Positions 1 to 12,668 of a stretch of 64,000 nucleotides of DNA are shown here, one piece after another. A model generated the notes under the pieces. That model saw only the letters and a program-made list of their open reading frames with translations, did not search any database and was not told the DNA's origin. How positions within the stretch are numbered: the first letter of the stretch is position 1; every line of letters begins with the position of its first letter. Origin of the DNA: Branchiostoma floridae. Lineage: Eukaryota > Chordata > Leptocardii > Amphioxiformes > Branchiostomatidae. The position numbers and the translations under genes are program-made. The DNA lies in NCBI RefSeq assembly GCF_000003815.2, contig NC_049983.1:29130420-29194419 (forward strand). Direction: 5' to 3'.

Positions 1-39
1 CAAACAAGTTACTTATCCCTAACCTTTCCCCTGTTTTAT

Positions 40-190
40 CCTGTCATCAGTTGATCAGAGTGATTGCTAGCATGTCCTGGTGTGTTATGCAGTGAAACAG
101 TTTACTGGGTATGTAACAAACAAACAAACAAGCCTGTTTCTCCCGTCCCCAGCTGATCAGAGTGATAGCTAACATGTCCATCCACCCCGA
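40..190 (+). repeat. Duplicated 3' splice site of the first ARMC2 exon in the window
   Basis: The intron end and first ~20 bases of the exon at 153 (cag, then TGATCAGAGTGAT) occur a second time about 100 bp upstream at 50-80, with a few mismatches. The upstream copy keeps an AG acceptor but loses the rest of the exon. This is the smallest of the many exon-edge duplications in the window. Confidence 0.6.
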
Positions 191-3100
191 CGTGGGCGCG
201 GCCATCGCTGAGAACAACAAACTGGTCGACCTTCTGCTGCAGATACTAGGTGTGTGACCTTGAACAGTTACGCTGTCTTAAATCTAAGAGTCACTCTGTG
301 TTTGTAATTTCACTTATTTTTCGTGGGAAGCGAAAGTGTTTATTCATGCCCTATTTTATACAGATCCAAAATAGATCATGGACAAAGATCATTAGGACGT
401 GACTGTACATTATCAAGCATTAAGCAAACCATTACCTCAAACCTTATCTCCTCCAGTAACTTTGAAAAGTTGGATAAAAATGTTTTTTAAGTTTCCTGTA
501 TGTGCTTCTGCTGTATGATGATTGTTCTATCTAGACAGCAAGATTTAGAAGAAGAGACAGATAAGAAATCTGCTTTTAAAGTGCTGTTTGTAGCAATATG
601 CTAAGTTCTGAAAGAAGAAAAGGAAAGAAACATGCCTTCTCTTTTTCTTACTTGACAGGAAATAAGAGCATTGCTCGATGTGAGGAGCTGGTGCTGAATG
701 TTGTCGCCACCATCAACAACCTGTCCTACTACCCATCCAAGAACAGCGCCATCGAGCAGAAACAAGTACAGATCGCTGAGAGTAAGGAAAACATATTGTG
801 TTAACTTTCTTTAACTGGTATTTCTTCATTCATTGCATTTTGTTGTATTTTTACAAAAAAAAGAAGCTACCTGTGCTATGATGTATTTCCCAGTGGTAAT
901 TGTTTTCCAATAGGAGTGCATTAGTACCGCAGTTTAGCTACTGTAAGTTCAGTTATATTCTTGAGAGTTTAAATTCTGCTATATTTCTGGAAACCTTCTC
1001 TTCGCAAACTCGTCTCCCTGTAAACTTTTTTTTACCCTACTAGTACATGTATTTTGTTAACGCATTTTTCTCCCCAGAATTTACAAGATCTATAATGGTT
1101 TATTTAGAACTAAGACTATTTCAGGTAACAATGTTGTTGTGTTTCCTTGAATCTTGAGGGATGGAAAATGAAAATAAAGCCGTTGCCTTGGTTACAGGGA
1201 TGTTGAGCATGCTCATGGCTGACAACATGGAGGGGATCGTGGAGGCGTCGCGCGTCTACGGGAACCTCACAAGGTCAGCCGAGGTCAGGGACTACCTGGG
1301 CAGGAAGAAAGGTGAGTGTACGGGGAGGGGGGCGACCTTGAGGGAAGGAGGTTGACCTTGTGTGTTGGAGAGTTTACCCAGGGCTGTCGACAGGACCCAT
1401 CCCTCTGTCCCGGCACAGAAACTTGCTTGTTGGCACAGACGTTATTTCTGTCAAAAAAAATATCAACTACATGACTTGGAATTGATGGAAGTACGCTTAC
1501 AATTTAGATGACAAATTTGATAAGGGAAACTAACAACATTAACTCCCAAACAACCTCATATGTTTTAACCACACCAAACCCCAAGAAAATTTGAATTTTT
1601 TAAAGTTGACAACTTTAATAAAGTTGATGTAAAAATGTATTACTAAAGAAGACTAGAAAAAAAGTAATCTACAGGCAGCCCTCAGTGGCTCAGAACACTC
1701 CTTGGCCAGCTAAACTCCTTATGCCACTGGCAGATCTGCCTGGAGATGAAAAATAAAGCACAACTAACAAGCCCTTGTCTTTGCTGTCCAGTGGACGCCA
1801 TCATGGTGACCTTGCTGGACTCCGGCAGTCGGGAGGTCGTCTTCACGTCCTGCGGAGTTCTCATCAACCTCATGGTGGACGAGAAGCGGAGACCGACTCT
1901 CAAGGAGGAGGGAGGGGTCAAGAAGTAAGATGTTTTCTTTTATTACTAGTATACTGGAGAGTTTATACCACAAGTTGTAATGCTAGTTCACCTTTATCTG
2001 TGTGGTAACCTATACCCGTTGTTTTTAGGAACATATTTTAAAACGGGGTATTTAGGGATATGAAGTTGACGTCAAACAGCAATATCTTTTTTCATATTTA
2101 GACATTGAATATTTTGCAATTTGAAACCAAAAATGCTTTTAAAAACAACAGATATACGTTACCCTACGGATAAAGGTGAACTAGCAGTACACTTTCTTGA
2201 TGGTTCTTTTGATTTTTTTGTTGTCATGATTCTAACAGGTGTCTGTTGCTGCAGTAATAACTGGCAACTGCAAGGGGGCATTGCAGACATGTACCCAGAA
2301 ATCTAACCCCTTTATAATAGGCTTATCCTGACTGTCTGTTATGATTAGCAGTTGTTTTGGGAGGACAACCTAGGAGCTGGCCACTTTGGTTTGCCAGAGA
2401 TTGTTTATTCATTGTTGTTTGTTTTTGTTGTTTAGGTTGGTTGATGTCCTGCGTGATTTCGGCCGTACGGATTGGGAGCTAGCGTCCATGGTGTGCCAGA
2501 CGCTGTGGAACTACAGTGAGAAAATCACCTCCTCAATCGACTGCTTTGGAGAGGAGGAGACCAACCAGCTGATCGAACTGCTGCTAGAGTTCCTCGGTGA
2601 GGACACAAATTATGCTTTTTCTGATGAAACTGATAACAAGCATTTGTATACAAATAACTTATTATTCCCAAGTCTTGCATGTCTAACTCCGGGCATTTTT
2701 ATGAAGAGATCTCTCTCCTTTTTATTGTATCAAAATTGGCCTGCAGGTGTTCTTACCTTATAAATGTGACTTATCCTCCTATAGTTGTTTAGCCATAGCC
2801 AATGCTGAAGGCCAGCTATAGCCGATGATGAATCAGATGTAAATTAGGATTCTGCCATGGTCAATACTTGCCAACAAAGGCCATATGTATCCTCATAATC
2901 TTGTCTCTCACATCATCTTTGCTGAATGTATTTTTTTGTCGGTGTGTTGCAGGGAAAGATGTTACAGTAGTGCTGAGCGTACCTGAAGATTTTACTTTCT
3001 ATCCTTCCTTGAAATGTTTGGTTGACAGAAATTGTCTCAACTCCTAAATTTTGTTCTATAATGTAGAAAAACCTTCCATTCTTCATGTCCTGTTTGTGTT

Positions 3101-3495
3101 GCAGAGGAATATTAATGGTGCAACCTGGCTTTTGACTCAGGTTGCCGCCTAAGTGATCTGGTTGAAAAAAAGTATTACAAGCACAGAGTTTGTCTTTGCT
3201 GATGCCTTTCTTTCTTATTGCATGTTGCAGTGAAGATTTTACTTCCAATCCTTAACTGAAATGTAGAAAAAGCTTAGTAATAAGTTCTTTATGTCCTGAC
3301 ATGTCCTGTTTTTGTGTTGCAGAGGAGGACGTAGTACTGGGTGTCCCAGAGGCATCAGACTGGGACAGGGAGATGAGAGAGTACATGCAGTCTGTGTGGA
3401 GGGGCCGGTTCTGTCCTGTCGCAACACAGCTGCTCGACAGGGTCGATTCGCATCACACTGACCTGGAACCGCTGGAGCCGCCAAGTGACAGCTGA
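153..3495 (+). CDS. ARMC2: ARMC2-like armadillo-repeat protein, last six exons
   Basis: Six exons join without a frame break: 153-249, 659-781, 1198-1311, 1792-1924, 2436-2596 and 3323-3495 (stop TGA). They give the C-terminal ~266 residues of a protein that starts upstream of the window. The peptide is a run of armadillo-type helices, with stretches such as ANMSIHPDVGAAIAENNKL, LNVVATINNLSYYPS and VMVTLLDSG-like segments, ending in a non-repeat tail. ARM repeats form a superhelical protein-binding surface, and vertebrate ARMC2 is needed for sperm axoneme central-pair assembly (family knowledge). The exon at 1198 has no good start codon of its own and is internal. Assignment to ARMC2 rests on remembered similarity over the helices and tail. 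Another ARM protein is possible but less likely. It is convergent with DHDDS. Confidence 0.72.
2940..3322 (+). repeat. Degenerate tandem copies around the last ARMC2 acceptor
   Basis: The blocks 'gtgttgcag' and 'gaagattttact...aaatgtagaaaaa' recur at about 2945, 3060-3105, 3225 and 3260-3322. Only the last copy leads into the coding exon at 3323. The earlier copies keep acceptor-like AGs without an open exon behind them. This is a decayed exon-edge minisatellite with mixed spacing. Confidence 0.5.
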
Positions 3496-4826
3496 TGTAT
3501 ATGCCCCCTCCCCAACAATGACCTTGAAGATGCCTAGCGATGACCTTGACCCTTTATGAGCTACCCAGCTGTTTGACATGTTGGACTCCACATTGACCTT
3601 GGACTGCTTGAGCTGCCTAGCGACAGCTGATGTATCTGCCTTCACCAACAATGACCTTGAACCTTTGGAGATGACCTTGACCCTCTACAGGCCACCCAGC
3701 TGTTTGACAAGGTCGATTCACACTGACCTTGAACCTCTGTATCCGCCAATTAAAAGCAAGGGACAGCAGATCTCTCTGCTCCCTCACACCAAATAAACAA
3801 ACAAACAAACAAACCGATCTGAACCTATGGAGCCTTCAAGTGACTGCTGATGTCTCCAACCTTGAGTATCTGAAGCAAAACCAGCAACACTAGTGAAAGC
3901 TGATGCCCTTGGCCTTGCAACAAGGAAATGTGGCAAAATAGTGGTCTTTACTGTAACTGCCCAATGATAACCTAGCTGCTTTGATGTGTCTTGAATTGTT
4001 GAGGCAAAGGGTTGAAGGAACTTTGAAATATGTCAGTCCAGCAGTGTTTACATTGTATTCTTTTTACTGGAAGTTTCTGTGCATGACATTTCAAATTAAC
4101 ATATGCTGCATTTTCTAAATAATATACATGTTAGTGAAGGGTTGTAGCACAGAATTGTTCTATTTTGCTTGTATGGTACATAAAACAGCCCAGATGCAGA
4201 ATGTTGCACAGCTTTGCACAATGGCAATCTTTTTTTTTACTGCTGCAATGTTTTCTAGAGATTTGCAAAAGCAATATATTTTTTCTGCAATTCCTGCACT
4301 CTAATTGTCATTTAATAGTTGACCAAAAGGTTATGATCTTTGATTACTGTACATTCGTGTACCCTGGAAAGAAAGTGGAATTACATGTCCTTTGTGAAAC
4401 CAGGGAAAACCTGTATTTTGCACAAACATTTGACAATGTGTAAAATTTGTTTTGTGGATATTGGCCAGTTTTATTTCGCAGAGCCCAAATGATTTCAAAA
4501 TGTTAGAGGGTTACTGTTGTTATATAATCAAATTTCTGCAAACAAAATATGTACAAGTGATGTTTTCTCAATTTGTGGACTGATATAGAAGCACTGGTGT
4601 ATAATGTGTTTGTTGAAATGATTTGATGAATATGCAGAAACACTGCATGCAATGTACATTTAGATTTGCAAGGCAGGATTTATTTTTGTGTGTTAGTTAT
4701 GTAGTCAGAGATGCCTGTATCACAAGTTTGGGTGCCACTTACCGATAATCAGTGTTATAGGGTAGTTAAATTCTGGCTGGTCAAGAAAGTCGGACTTAGG
4801 GATGGAGAGAAATGTTGTTAACTGGT

Positions 4827-5036
4827 TAGGCTACGGTCACATTTCCAAACTGGGGCCCGGCCGGGCAGCTTTTGGAAACGAAAAGTAGGATATAAAAGAC
4901 AACAAACTGCACAGAAGGTAACAAAATAAGCCGTGGATATAATTCGTATATATTCCTTGATAAACACTTCAATTTTTTGTTTTAGCAAACTTACCGACCA
5001 GGCCCCGGTTTGGAAATGTGACCGCAGCCTAACCAA
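4827..5036. mobile_element. Foldback/MITE-like element, ~210 bp
   Basis: Long imperfect terminal inverted repeats: TTAGGCTACGGTCACATTTC at the left end and its near reverse complement at 4990-5033, both running on into a GGGGCC-type GC tract. The interior is A/T-rich and non-coding. No convincing target duplication was found. This looks like a non-autonomous DNA transposon. Confidence 0.6.
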
Positions 5037-5313
5037 GGTTGTCTTTAGCTTTGAAAATTTTTCCATCCCACTTCATGTTTGGGAGCCATGTTGTTGATTT
5101 TTTTCATAAATCTGCCATTTTCAAGCCTATGAAATACATTTTCATGAATTTCAAGATTTGTTTGATGGATTTGGTGAAAGACAGCCCTGCTGATTTGTCG
5201 CGAAGTTTGTATTGTTTTAGTTTTGTATGGTTGGTACATTCTGACAGCTGCTTACACGATCAGGAAAAAATGAAATATCCACCAAGTAGCAAGTAGCTTT
5301 AAATGTCCTCCTG

Positions 5314-5442
5314 TTAGCCTCCATAGCAGGCTCTCCCAGTAGACTGGCCAATAGTCAAGCACCCAGCACAAAAAGAAATGGCCAGCAAAAGTGTATTATG
5401 AGCCAAAAAAAAGACCCCAGAGAGTCTGCTATGGAGGCTACT
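5314..5442. mobile_element. Short foldback element, ~130 bp
   Basis: Inverted ends: TTAGCCTCCATAGCAG(G)CTCTC at the left and AGAGTCTGCTATGGAGGCTA at the right. The spacer is non-coding. The size and structure fit a MITE. Confidence 0.6.
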
Positions 5443-5679
5443 CCTGTATTATTTTCCTAATGGAAAAATGCTTGCAATTTAGCACCGATTTCGGGGCAAT
5501 TGCTGTTGTTTTGATGTTTTCCTGTGTAAAGAAAGTGAATGCTGTACATTTTGGGTGTAAATATTGGTGTAAATGAAGTGAATGTAACAAAATGGAATAT
5601 TTGAACTTGACCCACAGATCTAGCGGATTTGCTGTGACAATGTAATTGAGGTGATTTATCTGTTGAATAAATCTACAGA

Positions 5680-6624
5680 AAGAAGCTGTTTTTCCTTTTC
5701 ATTTTTTCCAACACGAGGAAATATCTCACTGAACACTTCTGGAGTGGCAGTATTAATTTTTTTGGAGAAAGTACTGATTCGTGATTTTCAACATGGGCTG
5801 AGATACTCTATGCCAGGAGAGTGGCTAAGGTTCTGTATGCAAGAGAAAGGGAGTTTGCCGCTTCTTCCCCGGCAAACTCCCTTTCCCTGGCATAGAGAAT
5901 CTTAGCTACTACCCATGCTATAGCCCATGCTAAAGATCTTGAAACGTTGCTCCCCCCAAATAAACATTACTGCTCCAGAAGTCTGGGAAATTATCACTAA
6001 AAGACTTGATCTCTCAGGAATCAAGTATCCACATTAACCGGAGGGAGTGTGAGGGAAGATCTCCTTCGTGAACTGATTTTTTTTTCAATTTAGTCATTTT
6101 TCATTAGGTTAAACAAAAATTATACAGACATTACAAAATAAACAGATGAAGCCTCCCTTTGCAGATGTGTTCTTTACAAAGAAAATGGATAAATTGATAA
6201 ATAATAACGTAGGATGGTCAATAAGATGCAATTTAAGCGTGTCATAAAGATCCCCACTTACCCCGATGCGATGTTTTTGTGAATTTCTTGATAAATCACA
6301 TCAAAAGGCTGAATCTCTGGAAGAAGTAGTCACTGTACAATCTAAATGTACAGTGGAAGGCACCTTTGGCAACACTAAGGTTAAAATCCCAAGTGAAAAG
6401 TCTTTACCGTTACCTACAGTAAAAGAGATGAGACCAAGCGAAGATTGTTCAGCATTTTTAATACTTATCTATAAAATATTGCACAATAATCTATTCTTTT
6501 ATAATTACATAAATTCATTCTGACATTTAAAAGTTTTTATTGATCGACTAAAGATTGAATAAAGATTGAAAAAAAAAAAATTCATCTGAGAATTATTCTA
6601 CGTCCAACAAGTTTTTGTTTTTTT
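5680..6624. other. Intergenic stretch between convergent ARMC2 and DHDDS
   Basis: No supported gene. There is an imperfect palindrome at about 5795-5905 (complementary copies of 'gggagtttgccg' and 'ctatgccaggaga'). The end of an A-tailed sequence lies at 6550-6580 (gaataaagattg followed by an A run), which looks retroposed. On the minus strand a possible DHDDS polyadenylation signal (TTTATT on +) lies near 6535. The 85-codon frame at 6266-6523 has no recognisable similarity. Confidence 0.35.
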
Positions 6625-9600
6625 TCAACTACATACTTTTATCTCGCTTTTCTGTACAAGGTTATCCAGGAATTTGGCACGTTTTCTGTCTAAGTGCTGA
6701 AGGAACTCCTGAACTCTCCGGTCCCGTTCTGTCTCCTGTTTACGAACGAGAGAGGGAACGCTTGCCCACTTTAATTGGTCGGTTTTGTCTGGGTCCTCCT
6801 GTTGTAGCTCGGCGACCACGCTGTCGTAGTCGGCCTGTCGTAGCGCCTGTTCTCGCTCGTGGTTGTGTTGGTCCCGCGCTCTCTGAGGGGACAACAGAAA
6901 AATTTTATAGTTCATGACGAGAAATAGTTCAGAAACCTTCAAACTGGGTTAATTTACTACCTCTGGCTATAGATTTGAATTTGATTATACAGTCAAACCT
7001 GTCTATAGCGGCCACTCAAGGGACCGGACAAATTTGGCCACTATAGACAGATGGCCTCTGTATAGAGGTGGCAACTTGTAGATAAAATACCCAAGGGACC
7101 GACAAAAAGTGGCCACTATGGACAGGTGGCCCCTCTGTAGAGGTGGCCCCTAGTACAGGTTTGACTGTACCAATCTATAGCCAGAAGTAGAGAGAGTATA
7201 ATGAAATTCAAAGGAAACAATGCTCCTGGTCGTGTAGGTCTCGTGCTATCTGAGGGGACAACATGGAAATTTTATAGTTCATAGGCAGAAATATCTCAGA
7301 AACTCATTATGCACTGAGTTTTATCAATGCCAACTAGCCTGGGTGCCATCCTAGTTAGTTTGCCGAGGCTCACATGCTTGCTCTCAGGGTTGGTGCACTA
7401 GCCCTATTGTCCAGGGCAAGTGAAAGTGCCGATCTGGCATTGTGCATGATCTGGCAAGTAAGATTTTACTTTTGAGTGAGATTTTGATACACTGGTCACT
7501 TTTTACAGTCATGACATCAAGCAATGATCAACATAGAAAAAACAGGCAATGATAAGAATTTCTGGAAGTGAAATTGCATATAAAAGTGACATGAAATTTG
7601 GGGCAAGTGAAAAGTTGGTTCGGGCAAATACATTTTTTATGTGCTTGCCAGATAGGACTTTCAGAAAATTTGTGAAAAAATGAATTTCAGAAAAATTTCT
7701 AGTGGTTTTGCCAAATGTAAAGCAAATGGTATAAGTGTTGTACTGACCATGATTGCCTGGTGGTTCCTCTGGTAGTGCAGCACTGCAGCACACAGGTGCC
7801 AGAAGGAGAACTCTGGCCATAGGACCTCCATGAAGGACAACACTGAGAATGAACTCTGCATGGGGATAAATCATGGTCCTATCTTATTGTAATATCATTT
7901 TATTATCATCTTTCAAGTATGACAGTTTGATACTGAGTGATGTCTATCACAATGACTGATGATTTCATCATCATCATCATCATTTGTCATCCTCTATGAG
8001 GTGCAGCAAGTGAAGTTTGACTTCCAGTACAGTCTTTCATTCATGGCTGTGATGAGTTCCAGACCGCCCAGTAAAGTTTCTAACTGATAATCTAAAGTGA
8101 CTTGTATGGGGGATGCAGACAATTTATACTAATATTTTATGTATGCACACTTACACTTTTAAAGCAGATAAATTGAGTTGATGAACTGACCTGCCAGAGG
8201 AGGAAATCGCTGAGTCGGACCTCTCCGGACGTCCTGACCAGCAGATGGGGGTCGGGGGAGTGGCTGGTGTACAGGCAGCGGTCAAGCAACGACTCCGAAA
8301 CATCGCTGCAGCAAGAAACAAATAGAAAAATATATTTATACATGTAGTAATGTTCTTTAGACACAACCAGGGAGTACTTCCAACGTTTCGTTGTCTAGTA
8401 TCAGACACCATCATCACTGCAATGGGGCAAAAATTGCATCTTGATTCAGTTTTAGACACTGGTCTCACACTGGTCCTGACATCAACAAGATGGGTAAAAA
8501 TCATCATCAGCTGCCAGTATGATATCTGCATCTGTGCTTATGCCCAGTATACATAGATTAAATCAATTATGTACCAAGGAAAGTCCCTGCTCTTTTTGAT
8601 AGTGCAATGTCGTATCCTAAAACTGCAATCCAACCAATAGGGTGCAACTTCGGTAAGCAACAACAGCTGGAATTCTAAGCAAAGTCGCGTGCATGCAACA
8701 ACAAATGGGACTCGAACCCTTAACCCTCTTGTCCAGAAGCAGGGTAATCGAACTACGGGTTTACGGAAAACCCTGGGCCCAGGCTTTTCCGGAAACCCAT
8801 TGAACTACTGCCTACCTTGGTCTGATAAGTCCCTTCTCCACCCCTTCTGCCATCTCCTCCACTGCATTGCTGATCTCGTGTCGGGAGGTGTACGCAAAGC
8901 ACACGTTCAGGAACGCTCTGTGGTGAAAGGCAATATAAACGTACTAATGATTCAAATAGCTTAAGTAAGAACATGATACAAAACTGAAAACCTCATTAAA
9001 AAACGTATGCCACAGGTTTAATAGCATACTATCAGTGCATCTAGTTTAGGCCGCTCCAAACTGATGGTATTGTCATCAATTTTTTTTCCAGAAAGATGCT
9101 ACATACTGACAAAATCACATATTTCAGAATTTCAACAGTTCTGCTCACTGTTTTACAGTTTAGAATGTTACAATGACAGCTTTAAAAACATATTGCCTCT
9201 TAATGATTGCTCAATAAAGCCACAGTGGTAGCATCCATTACAGTAGTACATTTTGTACTACTATTATTGTAATGAGTTATGAGCTGTTGGTGACTTACTT
9301 GTCATTGTCCTTAGACATGACCATGGCCTCCGCTATGGAGCGTTGAATGTCCAGCGGCAGCAGAGTCAGGTTCCCCAGCACACGGATACACACTCCATGC
9401 TTCATAATAGCATCTCTGGTGGATACAACAGGGACTTGTCAGGAACAAAAGCAAATATTGCAGGCCTATCACATATAACTGTTGCCTCTTTGAAGCTTCT
9501 GTTAACTTTTCAGATAGTTGGGCCCTACAACAGCAATGTGTTTAAATACTTGATTTTATGAAAGACATCCATGGGTCACAGATATTTGTTTTTAAACTTG

Positions 9601-12600
9601 GTGAGCTTATTTCATACATTTTAAACAGAATAAAATCGGAAACTTTGTTCTTCAACTCGTTTAACAACAGACTTCATTTGAATGGTTGTGATACAACAAC
9701 AATGTCAACAATCAATTTAGGTAACAATGTTGAGCAACATTGGTGAAGCCTTACTTTTCCTGTAAGAGTCTTGTGAACTTCTGCCTGGCGATCTCCATGA
9801 GGGACTCCACCTCTTCCTTGGAGCGTTTGAAGTTCTCGATGCTGAAGGCGTAAACAGTCACCTCGTTGATTCCCAGATCTCGGCACCATTTTAATGTCTA
9901 CGGGCAATACAAATGTCACATCTGTTACTTACACACACACACGCACGCACCCACGCACATACACACACACATACACACACACACAAAGCTGAAGGCGTAA
10001 ACAGTCACCTCGTTGATGCCCAGGTCTCTGCACCATTTTAACGTCTACGGGCAATAGAAATGTCACATCTGTTATACTATAGTAGTACTAGTAGTACTCA
10101 GTAGTAGTAGTAGTATCCATTATTTGATTATACTGCTGCTGGGATCCCTGAGATACTAGTAGATTTATAGTTCTTGATGCTGAAGGCAAAAACTGTCGTT
10201 GATGCCCAGGTCTCGGCTACAGGCAGTAGAAATGTCACATCTGTTGTACTATGTCGCACACACACACACACACACGCATGCATGCACACACACACACGCA
10301 CACACACATACAATGCTGAAGGCGTACACCGTCACCTCGGTGATGCCAGGTCTCGGCACCATTTTAACGTCTACGTTAGAAAAGAAATGTCATCTGTTAT
10401 ACGATGTCGCTCACTCACTCACTCACTATGAACTCTTACTCACATTCACATTCATGCTATTATTTACTTTCTTATCCAAATTACATTCAATCATTCACTC
10501 ACCCACCCACTCACTTACTCACTCACTACCTCATACACGCACGCACACACAAACACACATGTGCACACAGACACACACTCTAGCTCAATAACTAACTAGA
10601 GGCTTTATTCTCTGTTGTTGCCTGTAGAAGTGCTTGCACTTCTGAAGTTCAGATGTGACATTTAAAGGTCTGAGGTGGCACATTGCCATCTAGGTCTGAG
10701 CTGTGGATTTACACTGTCCAATCTTCCCTGTTGAGATCAAATTTCTCAGTAGCTACGTACACAGTCTCTGTTTTGTTTTTATATTAAAACTTGATTTTAA
10801 AGGTTTAAAACGGTACCTCTGAGCTATGCGTGTCTACACTGCAAAAGATAGGGGATATCTTCCCTGTTAAGATCAAATTTCTCAGCAACTACATACACAG
10901 CCTCTGTTTTGTCTTTATATTCAAACTTGATTTTAAAGGTTTAAAACGGTACCTCTGAGCTATGCATGTCTACACTGCAAAAGCTGAGATAGGGGATATC
11001 TTCCCTGTTAAGATCAAATTTCTCAGCAACTACGTACACAGTCTCTGTTTTGTTTTTCTCTCCAAGCTACCTCAAACAATGACAGAGGTCAGCTGAGGAC
11101 ACTGGCACAGCTTAGAGCAGCAGGTGCAGCTACACAAGGGCCTTTCCATATTCATGAAGGTTGATGACTGTCATGGTGCTCATCCTGGCGCACTCTTCTT
11201 GGGCTTGTCTCATCTTCTTCGTGCCCTCTCTCACTAGCCTCTACCAGGCTCTGTGCATTGGTGGTCTGATTGTAGAAATTGGACAAATATAGAGTCAATC
11301 GTCGCTAGGGGAGTCAGCCGGCCAGTAAAAACGCTCTCCGATCCAGAAAGAAGATACCGAGCCCTCACAGGCTTTGTGGATCGGAGAGATTTTACTGGCC
11401 AGCCGAATCCCCTAGTGTACTATTGACTCTATATTTGTCCAATTTCTACAATCAGACCACCGATCCACGGAGCCTGGTAGAGGGTACTCTCTCAACGGAA
11501 CGCTACTCAGAAGTGCCCACGCCCTTTCTAGCATGTCGCCTGGGTTTTATCACGTTTTAAACCCATTACGGTAGCTGGAAACTTTTGCGGGTGTTGACAG
11601 AATCCTCAAAATTTTAGACTGGTGCGCTGTGACCTTTCAACTTTGGGGGTTACCAAATGGAGGCTACATGGGGGTGGTCAAGCTCAAATACACCTAAGGT
11701 CATAGTCTGATTGACTAACGAGAGTATGCAGGAAACAATAACAAAGGTCAGCTGAGGACAATGGCACAGCTTAGAGCAGCAGGTGCAGCGACACAAGGGC
11801 CTTTCCATATTCATGATCACAACTTGGAATTAGCCTATTCAGATGTATGCATGGAGGCCAATTTCTAATTGTGATGAAAATAAAGCTCAATCACTATGGG
11901 GAGCTAACCTTTTCAGGGACTTAAACAAAACTGGAAGTTGTGAAGAATGGAATTTCTTATCACCAAAACCCACACAGGCTTTATCATTGAATGATTCTAG
12001 ACAATCTCATTCAATGTACTAGTAATACACACCACTATTGGTATTACAATGAAGGTTTGTTTATGCCGAGACTAATGAAAATAGCAGATTAATCAGAATA
12101 ACAATGACTCTGAGTCTATAATCTAATTGTACTCAGGCTTCACAGTCTCTAAGTAATAAGTCTGTCATTTTATAGTTATATCAATCTTAACAATGTTGCA
12201 TGGAAATTAAACTGTCAAAATTGAAGGGACCATTTTAGCGATGCATCTAGCTTAAAATTTTTTATCATCCAGATTTACATTGACAAAAGATCCTACAAAG
12301 TCAAAGATGATTTTTTTTCTGCTATCATACACAAATTTCCTCATTTAAACTTGAACGTAGCTTTATAAGGGCACAACATTGGTGGCATATCATGGGATTC
12401 AAACACCCAAACTATAATACAACACCCCCTAGGTCAATAAATAAAGAAGATGATTAGGAGACCCTACCTCTGCCAGCTTCTCGAAGCCCATGAGATGTCC
12501 CTCTGCGCGATCCATGCCCTTCTTCCGAGCGAACCTCCTGTTTCCGTCCATGATAAAGGCCACATGTTTCGGGATGGGGCCAGTCTTCAGAACGTTGGCG

Positions 12601-12668
12601 CAGAACTTACGGAACCGCTCACTCCACGTGTTCTCGTCTGGCGGTGTCTCCTCCCGGATCCAAGACAT
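6625..12668 (-). CDS. DHDDS: Dehydrodolichyl diphosphate synthase catalytic subunit
   Basis: Seven coding exons (high to low): 12668-12468, 9897-9755, 9415-9299, 8917-8816, 8305-8191, 7855-7748 and 6882-6625 (stop). All phases agree, giving 347 residues against ~333 in human. The enzyme is an ER cis-prenyltransferase that extends farnesyl-PP with isopentenyl-PP to make the dolichol precursor, normally paired with NUS1/NgBR. Visible hallmarks are the catalytic aspartate in [17 protein letters not shown] (exon 1), [11 protein letters not shown] (exon 2), [20 protein letters not shown] and LLWQ (exon 5), and WPEFSFWH (exon 6). The last exon is a charged, helical tail. The start ATG lies two bases inside the exon at 12668, after an AG acceptor, so the 5' UTR is spliced. 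Confidence 0.93.
6840..7310 (-). repeat. Second copy of the last-exon acceptor of DHDDS
   Basis: The sequence around the 3' splice site of the last DHDDS exon (on +, gctctctgaggggacaac and then attttatagttcat) is repeated at 7218-7310 with mismatches, about 360 bp away. The copy includes the acceptor region but only the first few codons. Between the two copies lies the MITE at 6991-7168. Confidence 0.6.
6991..7168. mobile_element. TA-flanked MITE (CAGTCAAACCTG ends)
   Basis: Perfect inverted ends, CAGTCAAACCTGT at the left and ACAGGTTTGACTG at the right, with TA on both sides. This fits a Tc1/mariner-type target duplication. The interior has repeated 'ggccactat(a/g)gacagg' blocks. A related fragment lies near 14400-14430. 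Confidence 0.72.
8640..8800 (-). repeat. tRNA-type SINE fragment with adjacent palindrome
   Basis: On the minus strand GGGTTCGAGTCCC (8709-8724 region) is a pol III B-box, followed by a 'TGCATGCACGC' tail block that is also present in the SINE at 39820-39965. Next to it, 8756-8800 forms a near-perfect palindrome centred on ctgggcccag. The fragment lies in a DHDDS intron. Confidence 0.5.
9755..10420 (-). repeat. DHDDS exon 2 edge minisatellite with (CA)n
   Basis: The 5' part of DHDDS exon 2 plus its acceptor (on +, gctgaaggcgtaaacagtca ... ttttaacgtctacgggcaat) is copied at about 9986-10065, 10160-10245 and 10312-10395, progressively degraded. Each copy is separated by CA-rich microsatellite. 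Only the 9755-9897 copy is a full in-phase exon. Confidence 0.75.
10400..10590. repeat. (ACTC)n / (CA)n microsatellite
   Basis: Runs of cactcactcact and acacacac continue from the DHDDS exon 2 array. No gene is present. The open frames across it are an artefact of the stop-free repeat. Confidence 0.7.
10720..11070. repeat. ~135 bp tandem duplication, about 2.3 copies
   Basis: Copies of a unit containing 'ttccctgttaagatcaaatttctcag', 'ctctgttttg' and 'gtttaaaacggtacctctga' start near 10725, 10858 and 10998. Non-coding, in DHDDS intron 1. Confidence 0.7.
11074..11830. repeat. Direct repeats flanking a ~250 bp foldback
   Basis: A ~75 bp block (acaatgacagaggtcagctg ... ggcctttccatattcatga) occurs at 11085-11156 and again at 11735-11815. 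Between them, 11239-11484 is a foldback with ~100 bp arms: tggtctgattgtagaaattg / caatttctacaatcagacca, then ctctccgatcca / tggatcggagag. This suggests an insertion plus local duplication in DHDDS intron 1. Confidence 0.65.

Larger units (their letters stand above)
3496..5670 (+). other. ARMC2 3' UTR and intergenic DNA
   Basis: No further coding exon is visible after the stop at 3495. Degenerate copies of the last coding exon (gaccttgaacc / gcctagcgacagctgatgta) recur to about 3850. AATAAA-type polyadenylation signals occur near 3794 and 5665. Two foldback elements lie at 4827-5036 and 5314-5442. The short reading frames here have no recognisable family. Confidence 0.5.

Noticed and set aside
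6266-6523. An 85-codon frame as a small protein gene
   Set aside because: No recognisable domain, A/T-rich end, next to a retroposed-looking A tail, and between two convergent gene ends.
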